From: Chloroflexota bacterium
GTDB taxonomy: Bacteria; Chloroflexota; Anaerolineae; Aggregatilineales; Phototrophicaceae
Assembly (NCBI GenBank): GCA_011523515.1
Contig: WTGO01000065.1
Location: 34,294 to 98,293 of the forward strand
DNA length: 64,000 bases
Direction: 5' to 3'
Below are positions 27,080 through 36,314 of the stretch, in pieces (position 1 is the stretch's first letter; the number at the start of each line of letters is the position of its first letter). The position numbers were made by a program, and so were the translations under genes. The notes under the pieces were generated by a model, which was given only the letters and a program-made list of their open reading frames with translations, did no database searches and was not told the DNA's origin.

Positions 27080-28507
27080 ATGTGGCAGGCCTATCACAGC
27101 GTCAGCAGCGTGCAAGAAGCATTGGCGCTGCTCGATGAACACGGAGCTTCGGCCCGGATTGTCGCCGGCGGCACTGACCTCATCATCGAGATGGAAAAGG
27201 GGCAGCATCCGCAGTTAAACGCGCTGGTTGACATTACACGCGTCCCCGGCCTAGACCTGATCAGCCTGGAGGATGACGCCATCGTGCTGGGTCCCCTGGT
27301 CACGCACAATCATGTAGTCGGCAGCGACCTGATCCGCCGGCGCGCGCTGCCGCTGGCGCAAGCGTCATGGGAAGTCGGGGCACCCCAGATCCGCAATCGC
27401 GCCACCATCGCCGGCAATCTGATCACCGCTTCTCCCGCCAACGACACCATCACGCCGTTGATGGCCATGGGCGCGCAGGTCACCCTGCAATCTGTGGATG
27501 GCGAACGGACCCTCATGCTGGAAGATTTCTACAGCGGCTTTCGGCAAACTGTCCTGCGACCCAATGAACTCCTGCGCTCGATTCGCATTCCGCCGCTGGC
27601 TGACCGGCAACGCGGCGTCTTTTTGAAGCTGGGCTTGCGGCGCGCGCAGGCGATATCGGTGGTTGATGTGGCCGCCGTCATTGGGCGCGACGCAGCCGGT
27701 ATCGTGACCGACGCGCGCATCGCGCTGGGCAGCGTCGCCGCCACCATCGTTCTTGCGCCCGCGGCTGAAGAATACCTGATCGGGAAACCCCTCGATGGCT
27801 TGACGATGGCGGAGTGCGGGCGTTTGGCCAGCTCGGCGGTCACGCCGATTGATGATGTGCGCGGCAGCGCCGAGTACCGCAGTGAGATGGTGACGATCCT
27901 GGTGACGCGCGCGCTGCGGCAGCTGGAAGCGGAGCGACAGGACATGGGCCTGCCAGCCGCGCCGCCGATGCTTTGGGGCGAAAACGCCGCGCGGGTTTGT
28001 CACGGCTTGCCGCAGGGAATCGTTCATTTGCCCGACACGGCCATCGAGAGCCGGGTCAATGGGCGCGCGCTCAGCATCGCCAGCGGTCAGCAAAAATCGC
28101 TCTTGCATTGGCTGCGCGACGAGGTGGGCTTGCCCGGGACTAAAGAAGGCTGCGCTGAAGGCGAATGCGGCGCTTGCACCGTCTTCCTAGATGATGTGGC
28201 GGTGATGTCCTGCATGGTGCACGCGCCGCGCGCGCACGGCGCCGAAATCGTGACCGTCGAGGGCTTGCAGCAAGGCGACGCCTTGCATCCGATTCAGCAA
28301 GCGTTCATTGACGAAGCCGCCGTACAGTGCGGCTACTGCACGCCGGGTTTTCTGATGGCTGGCGCCAAGCTGCTGGAAGAGATTCCCGAACCGGATACCG
28401 AACAGATAAACTACAGTATCAGCGGCAATCTTTGTCGCTGCACCGGCTATTATAAAATCGTAGACGCCTTCCGCCAGGCCAGCCGGGCGCAAGCAAACAT
28501 CCCCTAA
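27080..28507 (+). CDS. Fused FAD-binding and 2Fe-2S subunit of xanthine dehydrogenase-family enzyme
   Basis: A 475-residue fusion. Residues 1-290 form the FAD-binding CO-dehydrogenase-flavoprotein-like domain (IVAGGTDLIIEM; QIRNRATIAGNL; SPANDT). After a linker, about 320-475 is the 2Fe-2S subunit with CAEGECGACTVFLD and CMVH for the plant-type cluster, and QCGYCTPGF plus NLCRCTGYY for the second cluster. E. coli has these as separate XdhB and XdhC. It carries electrons from the molybdenum subunit encoded after the next gene. Acceptor could be NAD or another carrier. Confidence 0.92.
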   Translation: MWQAYHSVSSVQEALALLDEHGASARIVAGGTDLIIEMEKGQHPQLNALVDITRVPGLDLISLEDDAIVLGPLVTHNHVVGSDLIRRRALPLAQASWEVGAPQIRNRATIAGNLITASPANDTITPLMAMGAQVTLQSVDGERTLMLEDFYSGFRQTVLRPNELLRSIRIPPLADRQRGVFLKLGLRRAQAISVVDVAAVIGRDAAGIVTDARIALGSVAATIVLAPAAEEYLIGKPLDGLTMAECGRLASSAVTPIDDVRGSAEYRSEMVTILVTRALRQLEAERQDMGLPAAPPMLWGENAARVCHGLPQGIVHLPDTAIESRVNGRALSIASGQQKSLLHWLRDEVGLPGTKEGCAEGECGACTVFLDDVAVMSCMVHAPRAHGAEIVTVEGLQQGDALHPIQQAFIDEAAVQCGYCTPGFLMAGAKLLEEIPEPDTEQINYSISGNLCRCTGYYKIVDAFRQASRAQANIP

Positions 28508-28516
28508 GGACAGCTC

Positions 28517-30271
28517 ATGGATCGACGGGTGCCCACCACGGGCAGCGAAGAGATCGAACTCTACATGCGGACCTATTATTCGCTGCTGCGCTCCAGCGAC
28601 AGCATCAAGATCGAAACCCTGGTCGAGAGTCACCTGGCTATGGCCTCTTCCTTGCACGATCGCGCTGTCGCCGCCGAACCGGATGCTTCCGCTTTGATGT
28701 ACAGCGCTCTGCGTTTGCCCGCTTGCATCATCCAGGCCGAGGAAATTCTGATCGGCCAGATGGAGCGCGCCTTTTCCGCGGCCGGCTACAGAAATGTCGC
28801 TGACTGGCAGCGCGTGTATGCGCCGGGCCGGCGGCGGCGCACCCATTTCAACGGGCGCAACGCCATGGCGGTATTCATCGTCAGTCGCTCGGATATTGAC
28901 GATTTGGCGCCCATTTTGACCGCCTTCCAAATCGAGTGGAATAAGCTGTACCAGCTCCTGCAAAATCAGGAACTCTACGATTCGCTGCTGCCCTACGCGG
29001 AGGGCGGGGATGTGCCTGCGGAAGAATTCGAGATTCTGGCGGCCGGTTTGCATATGGCTGTCAGCGACCTGCAGCGACTGCAATTCTTGTGGCAAGACGA
29101 CTTCGCCAGCAATTTGCTGCTCATCGGTCGGGAGCGCAAAAGCATGACCCTGCGTCTGATTTCCGGATCGCTGGCCGACTATCGCCGCGCCACCGCCGCC
29201 TGGTGGGAAGAGCTCTGCGAAGAGGTGTCGCTCGCGGGCATTGACCTGCAAGAGCGTCCGGTGTATTTCGTTTCCAGCAATACGCATTCCTTGATCAATT
29301 TGCTGGCGGGTTTCGCGCGGCGCTTTGAAGAGAGCCTGGTCAACTATATCGAGCAGTTTGAAGAAAAGTCGCTGCTGACCGAATACGAAGATCTCAAAGA
29401 GAGTTATCATAAAAGCACCGACAACTTCTTGTATTTTGTACTGCGCCAGTATCTGTCCGACCAGGGCAGCCGCGCCAAACGCGTCTTCGAAAAGGAAGAA
29501 CATCGCCTGGGCATTCACCGCGTGCCCAGTCGACACGGCTTCGAAATGGAGACGCAGGTGATTGAATTGGGCAAGCTGGAGGCGCAGTGGTTCGATCCGC
29601 GCTTGGGCCGGGCCGATGATCTGGAGCCGCTCCGGCACAGCCAGGCCATCGTGCTCAATATCGACTATCCCCTGGGCATGGCCTCGTATGAATTGCTAAG
29701 CCGCATCTCGCAGGGCGTCGGCCGGCTGGATGGCGTCTACGTCATGGGCAAAGCCGCTACGCTGAACGGCCGCATCGGCGACATGATGATCCCCAACGTC
29801 ATTCACGACGAACATTCGCAGAATACTTATCTCTTCCGCAACTGTTTCACCGCGCGCCATGTCCGCTCCTGGATGGAGCACGGCAACGTGCTCGACAATC
29901 AGAAGGCGGTCACCGTGCTGGGCACGTTCTTGCAAAATCCCAACTATATGAGCGTATTTTACAAGGAAGGTTACACCGATATTGAGATGGAAGGCGGGCC
30001 CTATCTCTCGGCCATATACGAAGCCTTCCGCCCCCAGCGCCATCCCATGAACGAGATCGTCAATTTGCATTCGGTGAATTTCGACATCGGTTTCCTGCAC
30101 TACGCCTCGGACAAGCCGATGAACCGCGGGCAAACGCTGGGCGCCGGCAGCTTGAGCTATGGCGGCGTCGAGCCGACCTATGCCGCCGCCATCGCCATCC
30201 TGCGCCGCATCTTTTACAACGAGACTGAGAAGTTGATCGAGACTACCTTTGAATCGCTGCCAACTTATTAA
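28517..30271 (+). CDS. Unrecognised 584-residue protein with nucleoside-phosphorylase-like C-terminal region
   Basis: I do not recognise a named family. Residues 1-370 are mostly helical and charged, with no membrane helix. The C-terminal ~200 residues show, in order, GKAATLNGRIGDMMIP (411-426), DIEMEGGPY (488-496) and HYASDKPM (528-535). These resemble the glycine loop, the ME(G/T) ribose/base site and the SD catalytic segment of PNP/AMP-nucleosidase-type proteins. It lies 9 bp after the FAD/2Fe-2S gene and 45 bp before the Mo-subunit gene, so it probably serves the purine enzyme set. A nucleosidase or a purine-sensing role would fit; both are inference. Confidence 0.6.
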   Translation: MDRRVPTTGSEEIELYMRTYYSLLRSSDSIKIETLVESHLAMASSLHDRAVAAEPDASALMYSALRLPACIIQAEEILIGQMERAFSAAGYRNVADWQRVYAPGRRRRTHFNGRNAMAVFIVSRSDIDDLAPILTAFQIEWNKLYQLLQNQELYDSLLPYAEGGDVPAEEFEILAAGLHMAVSDLQRLQFLWQDDFASNLLLIGRERKSMTLRLISGSLADYRRATAAWWEELCEEVSLAGIDLQERPVYFVSSNTHSLINLLAGFARRFEESLVNYIEQFEEKSLLTEYEDLKESYHKSTDNFLYFVLRQYLSDQGSRAKRVFEKEEHRLGIHRVPSRHGFEMETQVIELGKLEAQWFDPRLGRADDLEPLRHSQAIVLNIDYPLGMASYELLSRISQGVGRLDGVYVMGKAATLNGRIGDMMIPNVIHDEHSQNTYLFRNCFTARHVRSWMEHGNVLDNQKAVTVLGTFLQNPNYMSVFYKEGYTDIEMEGGPYLSAIYEAFRPQRHPMNEIVNLHSVNFDIGFLHYASDKPMNRGQTLGAGSLSYGGVEPTYAAAIAILRRIFYNETEKLIETTFESLPTY

Positions 30272-30283
30272 TTGTTTATTTTA

Positions 30284-30289
30284 TATAAT
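30284..30289 (+). promoter_or_regulatory. Possible -10 element before Mo-subunit gene
   Basis: A consensus TATAAT in a locally AT-rich 45-bp gap; no good -35 hexamer at standard spacing. The TTG start follows at 30317 with AAAGGA upstream. Confidence 0.35.
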
Positions 30290-30316
30290 GGCAATTAGGC
30301 AAAGGATACGAAGCGC

Positions 30317-32539
30317 TTGAGCGAGAATACGGCTGCCATCAGCGAATCCATCAAGCGGATTGACGCTCTGGGCAAGGTCACCGGCGAAACGAAATACCCC
30401 GGCGACATCGATGTCGAGGGCCAGTTGTGGATGCGCATCAAATTCAGCGAGCGCGCCCACGCCCGGGTGATTCGTGTTGACAAGCAAAAGGCCGAAGCTC
30501 TGCCAGGCGTTGTCTGCGTATTTACCAGCCACGATGTGCCCGTCAACGAATACGGCCTGGTCATCAAAGATCAGCCGGTGCTCTGCGGTCCCGGCAGCGA
30601 GAAAACCGGTACCGATGTCGTCCGCTGTTTCATGGATATGGTTGCTGTCGTCGTGGCGGAAACGGACGCCATCGCCCAGCAAGCGCTTGACTTGATCTAT
30701 ATCGAGTATGAAGACTTGCTCGCCGTCTTTGATGCGGACGAGGCCATGTCAGATGCCGCGCCGCAGTTGCATCCGGGCAGCCCGGGCAATTTGGTGGCGC
30801 AGTATCGAATTCGCAAGGGTGATATGACCGCCGGCTGGGAAGATGCCGATGTCGTTGTGGAAGGCGAATACGCGACGACCTGGCAAGAGCACGCCTACCT
30901 GCAGCCGGAAGCCGGATTGTCCTATATCGACGAGGAAGGACGCGTTACCGTCATCGTGGCTGGGCAATGGACCCACGAAGACCAGGAGCAAATCTACCAC
31001 GCCCTCAACCTGCCGCCGGAAGCGGTGCGGGTGATATATCCGGCCATCGGCGGCGCTTTCGGCGGCCGCGAAGATATGTCGGTGCAAATTGTGCTGGCGC
31101 TGGCGACCTGGATACTGCGCCGACCGATCAAGATCCAATGGAGCCGCGAGGAGTCTATCCTCTACCATCACAAGCGCCATCCGATCAAAGTGCGCGCCAG
31201 GTGGGGCGCGACTAAATCCGGAAAAATCACGGCGATATTCGCGGAAGTCGTCGGCGATGCCGGCGCTTACAACTACACATCGAATAAGGTGCTGGGCAAC
31301 GCCCAGCTCACGGCGAGCGGCCCCTACGAGGTGTCCAACATCCACATCGATACCTATACCGTGTACACCAACAACATTCCTTCCGGCGCCTTTCGCGGAT
31401 TTGGCGCGCCCCAGGCGCTCTTCGCAGCCGAGGGTCAGATGAATCGTCTGGCGCATGCCTTGAACATGGATCCTCTGGAGATTCGCCTGATCAACACCAT
31501 CCGCGAAGGCAGCCTGGGCGCGGTCGACACGCCCTTTCCCAAAGGCGTGACCATGCCGCAAGTCTTTGAAGCTTGCGGGCGCGAATCCTGGTGGCGCGAG
31601 ACGGCAGCCGGCTGGATGCTGCAGCAGCCGACGCCGCCGGCTGATTCGACCAAGAGACGCGGCCGTGGGATGGCCGGCGGTTTCAAGAATGTCGGCTTCA
31701 GCTTCGGATTTCCCGAGCACTGCTGGGCGGGGATCGAGGTCCGCGGCAGCGCCGAGATTGAACGCGTGATTTTGTTTCATGCCGCCGCCGATGTCGGGCA
31801 GGGGGCCCATACCGCCTTGAGCCAGATGGCGGCCGATGCGGTTGGCGTTCCCTTCGACCTGGTGGAAATCGTCGCCTCCGATACGGCGACCTCGGGCTCG
31901 TCTGGCAGCGCCTCGGCCTCTCGCCTTACCTTTATGTCTGGCAACGCCATCCGCGGCGCGGCGAAAATCGCCCTGCGGAAGTGGCAGGACGAGGAGCGAC
32001 CCGCCGTCGGCGAATTCATGTATCGTCCGCCGCCTACGACCGCATTTGATCCGCAGACCGGCAAGTCCGAGCCAAATTTCGCCTACGGCTACGTGGCGGA
32101 AGCGGTGGAGGTCGAGGTCGATATTGAGACGGGTCAGGTGCAAGTGCTGGAAGTGGTCTGCGCCAATGACGTGGGCAAGGTGATCAATCCCCAGCAGCTG
32201 CAAGGTCAAATCGAAGGCGCCATCGTGCAGGCGCAGGGCTACGCGCTGATGGAATACCTGGTGTCGCGTGAAGGTCGCATACTCAATCCCTATCTCTCAA
32301 CCTACCTCATTCCCACCTCGCTTGATGTGCCGTCCAAGGTGAAGTCGGTGGTGTTGGAGCATCCCGATCCGATCGGTCCCTGGGGGGTTCGCGGCATGGC
32401 GGAAATGCCCTTCCTGCCCTTGGCGCCCGCGATCGCCGCTGCCATCTTCGCCGCGGCAGGCGTCTGGGTCGACTCCCAGCCCTTCACCGCGGAGAAAGTG
32501 GTAAAAGCCTTGCGCCGGCAGGGTATCGGCGCGATTTAA
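30317..32539 (+). CDS. Xanthine dehydrogenase-family molybdopterin subunit
   Basis: A 740-residue molybdenum-hydroxylase large subunit: IDALGKVTGETKYPGDI at the N-terminus, GGAFGGRED, GAFRGFGAPQALFA (molybdopterin contacts), AADVGQGAHTALSQMAADA, SSGSASASRLTFMSG, and a late GVRGMAEMPFLP in which the Glu is likely the catalytic base. It hydroxylates a purine or similar heterocycle with water as oxygen source. TTG start with AAAGGA upstream. Family members also act on aldehydes and nicotinate; the purine neighbourhood favours hypoxanthine, xanthine or urate chemistry. Confidence 0.92.
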   Translation: MSENTAAISESIKRIDALGKVTGETKYPGDIDVEGQLWMRIKFSERAHARVIRVDKQKAEALPGVVCVFTSHDVPVNEYGLVIKDQPVLCGPGSEKTGTDVVRCFMDMVAVVVAETDAIAQQALDLIYIEYEDLLAVFDADEAMSDAAPQLHPGSPGNLVAQYRIRKGDMTAGWEDADVVVEGEYATTWQEHAYLQPEAGLSYIDEEGRVTVIVAGQWTHEDQEQIYHALNLPPEAVRVIYPAIGGAFGGREDMSVQIVLALATWILRRPIKIQWSREESILYHHKRHPIKVRARWGATKSGKITAIFAEVVGDAGAYNYTSNKVLGNAQLTASGPYEVSNIHIDTYTVYTNNIPSGAFRGFGAPQALFAAEGQMNRLAHALNMDPLEIRLINTIREGSLGAVDTPFPKGVTMPQVFEACGRESWWRETAAGWMLQQPTPPADSTKRRGRGMAGGFKNVGFSFGFPEHCWAGIEVRGSAEIERVILFHAAADVGQGAHTALSQMAADAVGVPFDLVEIVASDTATSGSSGSASASRLTFMSGNAIRGAAKIALRKWQDEERPAVGEFMYRPPPTTAFDPQTGKSEPNFAYGYVAEAVEVEVDIETGQVQVLEVVCANDVGKVINPQQLQGQIEGAIVQAQGYALMEYLVSREGRILNPYLSTYLIPTSLDVPSKVKSVVLEHPDPIGPWGVRGMAEMPFLPLAPAIAAAIFAAAGVWVDSQPFTAEKVVKALRRQGIGAI

Positions 32540-32730
32540 GCTCCTGATTACGTTGCGGGTAGCTTACCCCATCCCCGGCCCCTCCCCGAGCCGGCCGATA
32601 GCTGCGCGGACTGCTAACGGTCAAAGTCTCGACGAAATCAAACCTACGCAGCTGCATTCATGTTATGATTGGAAAGAAATTGTGTGGAAGCGGCGGGTCG
32701 AGTGAACAGTGATCCGCTTGTGGAGACCGA

Positions 32731-34077
32731 ATGAAACTCGAGCATGCCTTTGACCTGAATCGCGGCGAAGTCGTGTCATTCATTGGCGCTGGCGGCAAAA
32801 CCTCCTTGCTGGTTAGCATGGGATACGAATTGGCGGAGGCGGGCTGGCGCGTACTGGCGACCACATCGACTCATCTGGCCGAGGAGCAATTGGGATTTTT
32901 CCCCCGCACTCTGCGGTCGGATGCCGATGCCAACGCCATTTCCCAGGCGCTCAGTGAAAACCAGTTTGTCTTGCTCTATGATGAAATTCGGGCCGGCCGC
33001 GTATATGGGCCGCCCTTGTCCTGGGCAAAACAGCTGCTTGACCGCGTGGACTCCGACATTCTGCTGGTCGAGGCTGACGATGCGGCTGGATTGCCCTTCA
33101 AAGCGCCGCTCGCCAGCGAACCGCGGATTCCATCCGAAACGACGCTGGTGGTGTCAGTGTCTTCGCTCAGCGCGCTGGGCGCGCCTCTAAATGCCGAGCA
33201 TGTGTATAATCCCGCGGCCATGATTGAGAAATATGGATTCGTCGAGAACAGCCCGGTGAAGTCGCCTTGGCTGGCGCAAGTGATTCGAGATGAAGAGCTG
33301 GGATTGCAGGGGGTTCCTGATGACGCCCGTGTGCTGGTCTATCTGAATCAGACGCCTGAACGGGGCTACGTGCGCGGCCGAGCGCGTTTGATCGCGCGCC
33401 TTAGTCTCCAGAGCAAGCGCATTAGCGCAGTCGCCCTGGGCTCAGTGCGCGGCGCTGAACCAGTGCGCGAAGTGCAACGGCCGATTGGCGCTCTGGTCCT
33501 GGCGGCGGCTGATGCCCAAAGCGCAAGCCCTCCGACGCTACTGCAGCCCGGCGAGCGCGGCGCGGCGACCCTGGCCCAGGTCACCGAGAAAGTCTTTCGC
33601 TCGCGCATTGATCATGTTCGCGTGATTACGGGCCGCGGAGCAAGCGCCACTCGCAAGGCCATTCATCATCTTGGTGTCAAGATTGAACACAATCGCGCCT
33701 GGAAGACGGGCGGATTCGTCTCCGCTTTGCGAACGGGACTGCAGTCCTTGCCGGACCACGTCGCGGCGATCATCGTCATACCCGGCGATCAGGCCCGGCT
33801 GCAGCCCAAGACGATCTATCAGCTCTTGACGCAGTATGCCCGCGGCGAGGGTGATTTTCTCATCCCGCGTTATCGAGGCCGGTCCGGTTATCCCGTCTTG
33901 ATTGGACAACGACATTGGTTGGATATCTTGAAGCTCCCTAGCCACTTTGGCTTCACAGCTATCGCCGAACAATGCGCAGAATCCATCACTTACTTGAATG
34001 TGGACTCCGACTGTGTCTTGCGGCGGGTTGAATCTCCGCACACGCGCCGGCCGCTGAGCCTGACCAGCAGCGTCTGA
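32731..34077 (+). CDS. YqeC-MocA fusion, Mo-hydroxylase cofactor protein
   Basis: A 448-residue two-domain protein. The N-terminal ~240 residues match YqeC, a putative accessory of selenium-dependent hydroxylases: FIGAGGKTSL P-loop-like motif (near 18-27), TTSTHL and LLVEADDAAGLPFK. The C-terminal ~200 residues are MocA/MobA-like, with NRAWKTGGFVSALRTGL, IPGDQARLQ and RYRGRSGYPVLI. The nucleotide loop of MocA (LAAGxSxRMGxxK) is degenerate, reading LVLAAADAQSASPPTLL. It probably helps mature the molybdopterin cofactor of the enzyme encoded just upstream. The gap 32540-32730 holds a CCCATCCCCGGCCCC stretch and no gene. Confidence 0.82.
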   Translation: MKLEHAFDLNRGEVVSFIGAGGKTSLLVSMGYELAEAGWRVLATTSTHLAEEQLGFFPRTLRSDADANAISQALSENQFVLLYDEIRAGRVYGPPLSWAKQLLDRVDSDILLVEADDAAGLPFKAPLASEPRIPSETTLVVSVSSLSALGAPLNAEHVYNPAAMIEKYGFVENSPVKSPWLAQVIRDEELGLQGVPDDARVLVYLNQTPERGYVRGRARLIARLSLQSKRISAVALGSVRGAEPVREVQRPIGALVLAAADAQSASPPTLLQPGERGAATLAQVTEKVFRSRIDHVRVITGRGASATRKAIHHLGVKIEHNRAWKTGGFVSALRTGLQSLPDHVAAIIVIPGDQARLQPKTIYQLLTQYARGEGDFLIPRYRGRSGYPVLIGQRHWLDILKLPSHFGFTAIAEQCAESITYLNVDSDCVLRRVESPHTRRPLSLTSSV

Positions 34078-34088
34078 GACCGCGGCCG

Positions 34089-36167
34089 CTAGCTTCCGTC
34101 TTGCTGCTCTATCAATTCGCGAATCATATCGCGCGACCAGACGCCGGTTGCCGATGTGTCAATATTCAGGCGCAGCGTGGCCGGGCGTTTGTTCTTGGCT
34201 CTGGTCGCATTGGAGCGCATTTCGTCGAAGTATTGCATCGGCGTGATGATGATCAATACCTCGTGAGGCCGGATCACATAGTCCAGTGGCGGCGCGTATT
34301 CAAAGCCAAGGTTCTTGGCCTGTCTGATGCCGACAACCCCGGCCCGATACCGCATCGACAGCGCCAGATCTTTGATCGTCTTGCCTATCCAGGGCGAATC
34401 ATCCTCCATGTAGAGCTCAGCCGTTTCGATGCCGGTGATCTCGTTGTATAGAACGTGTTGCAAGAAGTTGGCGATCTCGGGGCGCGTGGTCGACAGCAGC
34501 ACAAACTGCGCCGCGACATGAAAGGGACTGACGACGCGGTCGGCGCCCGATCGCTTGAGTTTTTCAATCATATCGTCGGTGGTGGCGGTGACCGAGATCA
34601 AGAGCGATTTGCTGGTGCTGCGCGCTGACAGGACCGTCAGCACCGCGGCGGCTTTGTCCCGCATCGAGATCATGATCGCTTGCGCTCGATCCGCTCCCGC
34701 CAGCTTCAAGACATCTTCGCTGGTGGGATTGCCGTGGATGACACAGAAGCCGCGCTGCAGCCAATTTCGCGCCAGGGACTCGTCGCTGGTTAGCAATACA
34801 AAGGGGCGCGACGGATCTAGAAAGCGAACGGCGCTCCGGATAATGTGGTCGTTGCCGCAGATTACAAAGTGCTTGGACATCCCCTCGATCCGGGCGATGC
34901 ACTCCGGCAAACTCATTATCGTGTCCAGGCTCTTGCTCTCGCGTGGCTGTACCAGCCGCTGATAGGTGGTGAAGCGTATATCAGCCCGCTTGGCCGGGCG
35001 GCACACCCTTTGCAAAACCGGAACCATGGGCCCGGGCGCGACGCCCAGCAGAATCTCATACTCGCGGAGCACGCGCCCTCCACCCGGCGCATACACGAAG
35101 TCGCCGTTTTCCAGTCGTATGCCAATGATGCCGGCGTTGTACTTCTCGCGCAGCTCCAGATTGCCGATGCGTTTGCCGATCCAGGGCGAATCGTCCTCCA
35201 GTTCCAGCTGTGTGATCTGGTGATGCGTCTCCTGATCAAAAAGGATGCTGTTGAAGTAGTCATTAACCGCTGGCCGCAGCGTGGCGCTGTTGAGAAATTG
35301 CGAGGCTACTTCGTAGGGCGCGAGCACAACATTCGCGCCGGCCTTGGTCATCTTCTGCTTCAGCTCTTCTTCGACGGCGGCCGCCGTGATGTACAGGCGC
35401 GGATCCAAGTTGCGCGCGGTCAAGACGGTAAGCAAGCTTTCGGTATCCTGATTCAGCATGACCATGATCGCCTGGGCGCGCGTGACTCCTGCCGCCCGCA
35501 GCGAGTCATCATCGGTCGGGTCGCCATCGATCACCAGAATGCCAGCACTGCGCAAGCGCTCGGCGTATTCGTCATCTTCGGTGATGACCACGATCAGGTC
35601 CAACAGCGTCGTATGCTCGACGAATAAATTATGAATCAGAAAGAATAGTCGTCGGAAGCATCGGTGAAGCGGCCGAAAACGCCCGGATGTGGGATCGCCC
35701 AGAATCCGTCGCAGCAGCGACTCAGTCGGCAGATACGACGCCTCCTGGAGTTGCGTCCGGCGGATATCCGCGCCGTGCAGCACGTAGCCGATGGTCTTGT
35801 CCACCAGCTCGCCCGTACCGCAAATGATGTAATGGCTGGTGAGCCGGTCGATCTTTTGTCGCAGGCGAAAATTGCGCCGCCTCGCCATCGCTTCGGGGCT
35901 GAATAGCAGCGCGAACGATGACGACAAGAAGAACGCCAGGGCGCCCAAACCTGCGAAGACCAGCCCCAACGTGAATACGCGTCCGATTTCGGTCACGGGA
36001 ACCACATCACCATAGCCAATCGTCGTCAAGGTTATGATGGTCAAATAGATGGCTTCGAACAAAGTTCTGCGTTCAAAGACCATGTAGCCGGCGATGCCGA
36101 TAGGCACGATGATCAAGATCAGAATCGCCGCCGCGCGAAATTGCCTTCGGACGTCGTTCAAGCCCAA
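34089..36167 (-). CDS. Potassium channel with two RCK (TrkA-N/TrkA-C) units
   Basis: A 692-residue protein. Two membrane helices (~12-32 and ~63-90) flank the K+ selectivity filter TTIGYGD (48-54). RCK unit 1 begins at HYIICGTGEL (~111) and RCK unit 2 at KHFVICGNDH (~432); each has a TrkA-C-like tail with a repeated DDSPWIGK motif. Ligand binding to RCK domains gates K+ flow. Two RCK units in one chain resemble the MthK/BK-type layout. TTG at 36167 or 36161 may start it; the second has better spacing from GAGAGG. Convergent with the YqeC-MocA gene. Confidence 0.85.
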   Translation of the reverse strand: MGLNDVRRQFRAAAILILIIVPIGIAGYMVFERRTLFEAIYLTIITLTTIGYGDVVPVTEIGRVFTLGLVFAGLGALAFFLSSSFALLFSPEAMARRRNFRLRQKIDRLTSHYIICGTGELVDKTIGYVLHGADIRRTQLQEASYLPTESLLRRILGDPTSGRFRPLHRCFRRLFFLIHNLFVEHTTLLDLIVVITEDDEYAERLRSAGILVIDGDPTDDDSLRAAGVTRAQAIMVMLNQDTESLLTVLTARNLDPRLYITAAAVEEELKQKMTKAGANVVLAPYEVASQFLNSATLRPAVNDYFNSILFDQETHHQITQLELEDDSPWIGKRIGNLELREKYNAGIIGIRLENGDFVYAPGGGRVLREYEILLGVAPGPMVPVLQRVCRPAKRADIRFTTYQRLVQPRESKSLDTIMSLPECIARIEGMSKHFVICGNDHIIRSAVRFLDPSRPFVLLTSDESLARNWLQRGFCVIHGNPTSEDVLKLAGADRAQAIMISMRDKAAAVLTVLSARSTSKSLLISVTATTDDMIEKLKRSGADRVVSPFHVAAQFVLLSTTRPEIANFLQHVLYNEITGIETAELYMEDDSPWIGKTIKDLALSMRYRAGVVGIRQAKNLGFEYAPPLDYVIRPHEVLIIITPMQYFDEMRSNATRAKNKRPATLRLNIDTSATGVWSRDMIRELIEQQDGS

Positions 36168-36200
36168 AACCTCTCAAAAACAAGTCTCAGCAACGCCTTC

Positions 36201-36230
36201 ATTATATCGGAGAACGCCAAGTTGTGATAA
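36201..36230 (-). promoter_or_regulatory. Candidate promoter for K+ channel gene
   Basis: On the minus strand, TATAAT (36201-36206) follows TTATCA (36225-36230) after an 18-bp spacer, 34 bp upstream of the start codon. Confidence 0.45.
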
Positions 36231-36314
36231 CATGGCGCTAAAGTGAATACGGGCTTGGCGTCGCCGTAAGGGATTGGCAATCGGGCGACGCCGTCGCAGC
36301 GAAAGGGGCAGTTT

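Noticed and set aside
30749..32209. 486-codon minus-strand frame opposite the Mo-subunit gene
   Set aside because: The plus frame has all Mo-hydroxylase motifs; the minus frame has none.
32566..32592. C-rich phrase CCCATCCCCGGCCCC after the Mo-subunit gene
   Set aside because: Looks like a fragment of a dispersed intergenic repeat, but only one arm is present here, so no element can be defined.
12495..34077. Selenium-dependent hydroxylase hypothesis (YgeY and YqeC are linked to selenium metabolism)
   Set aside because: No selD, selA, yqeB or tRNA-Sec gene in the window and no in-frame TGA read-through needed; kept only as a naming link.
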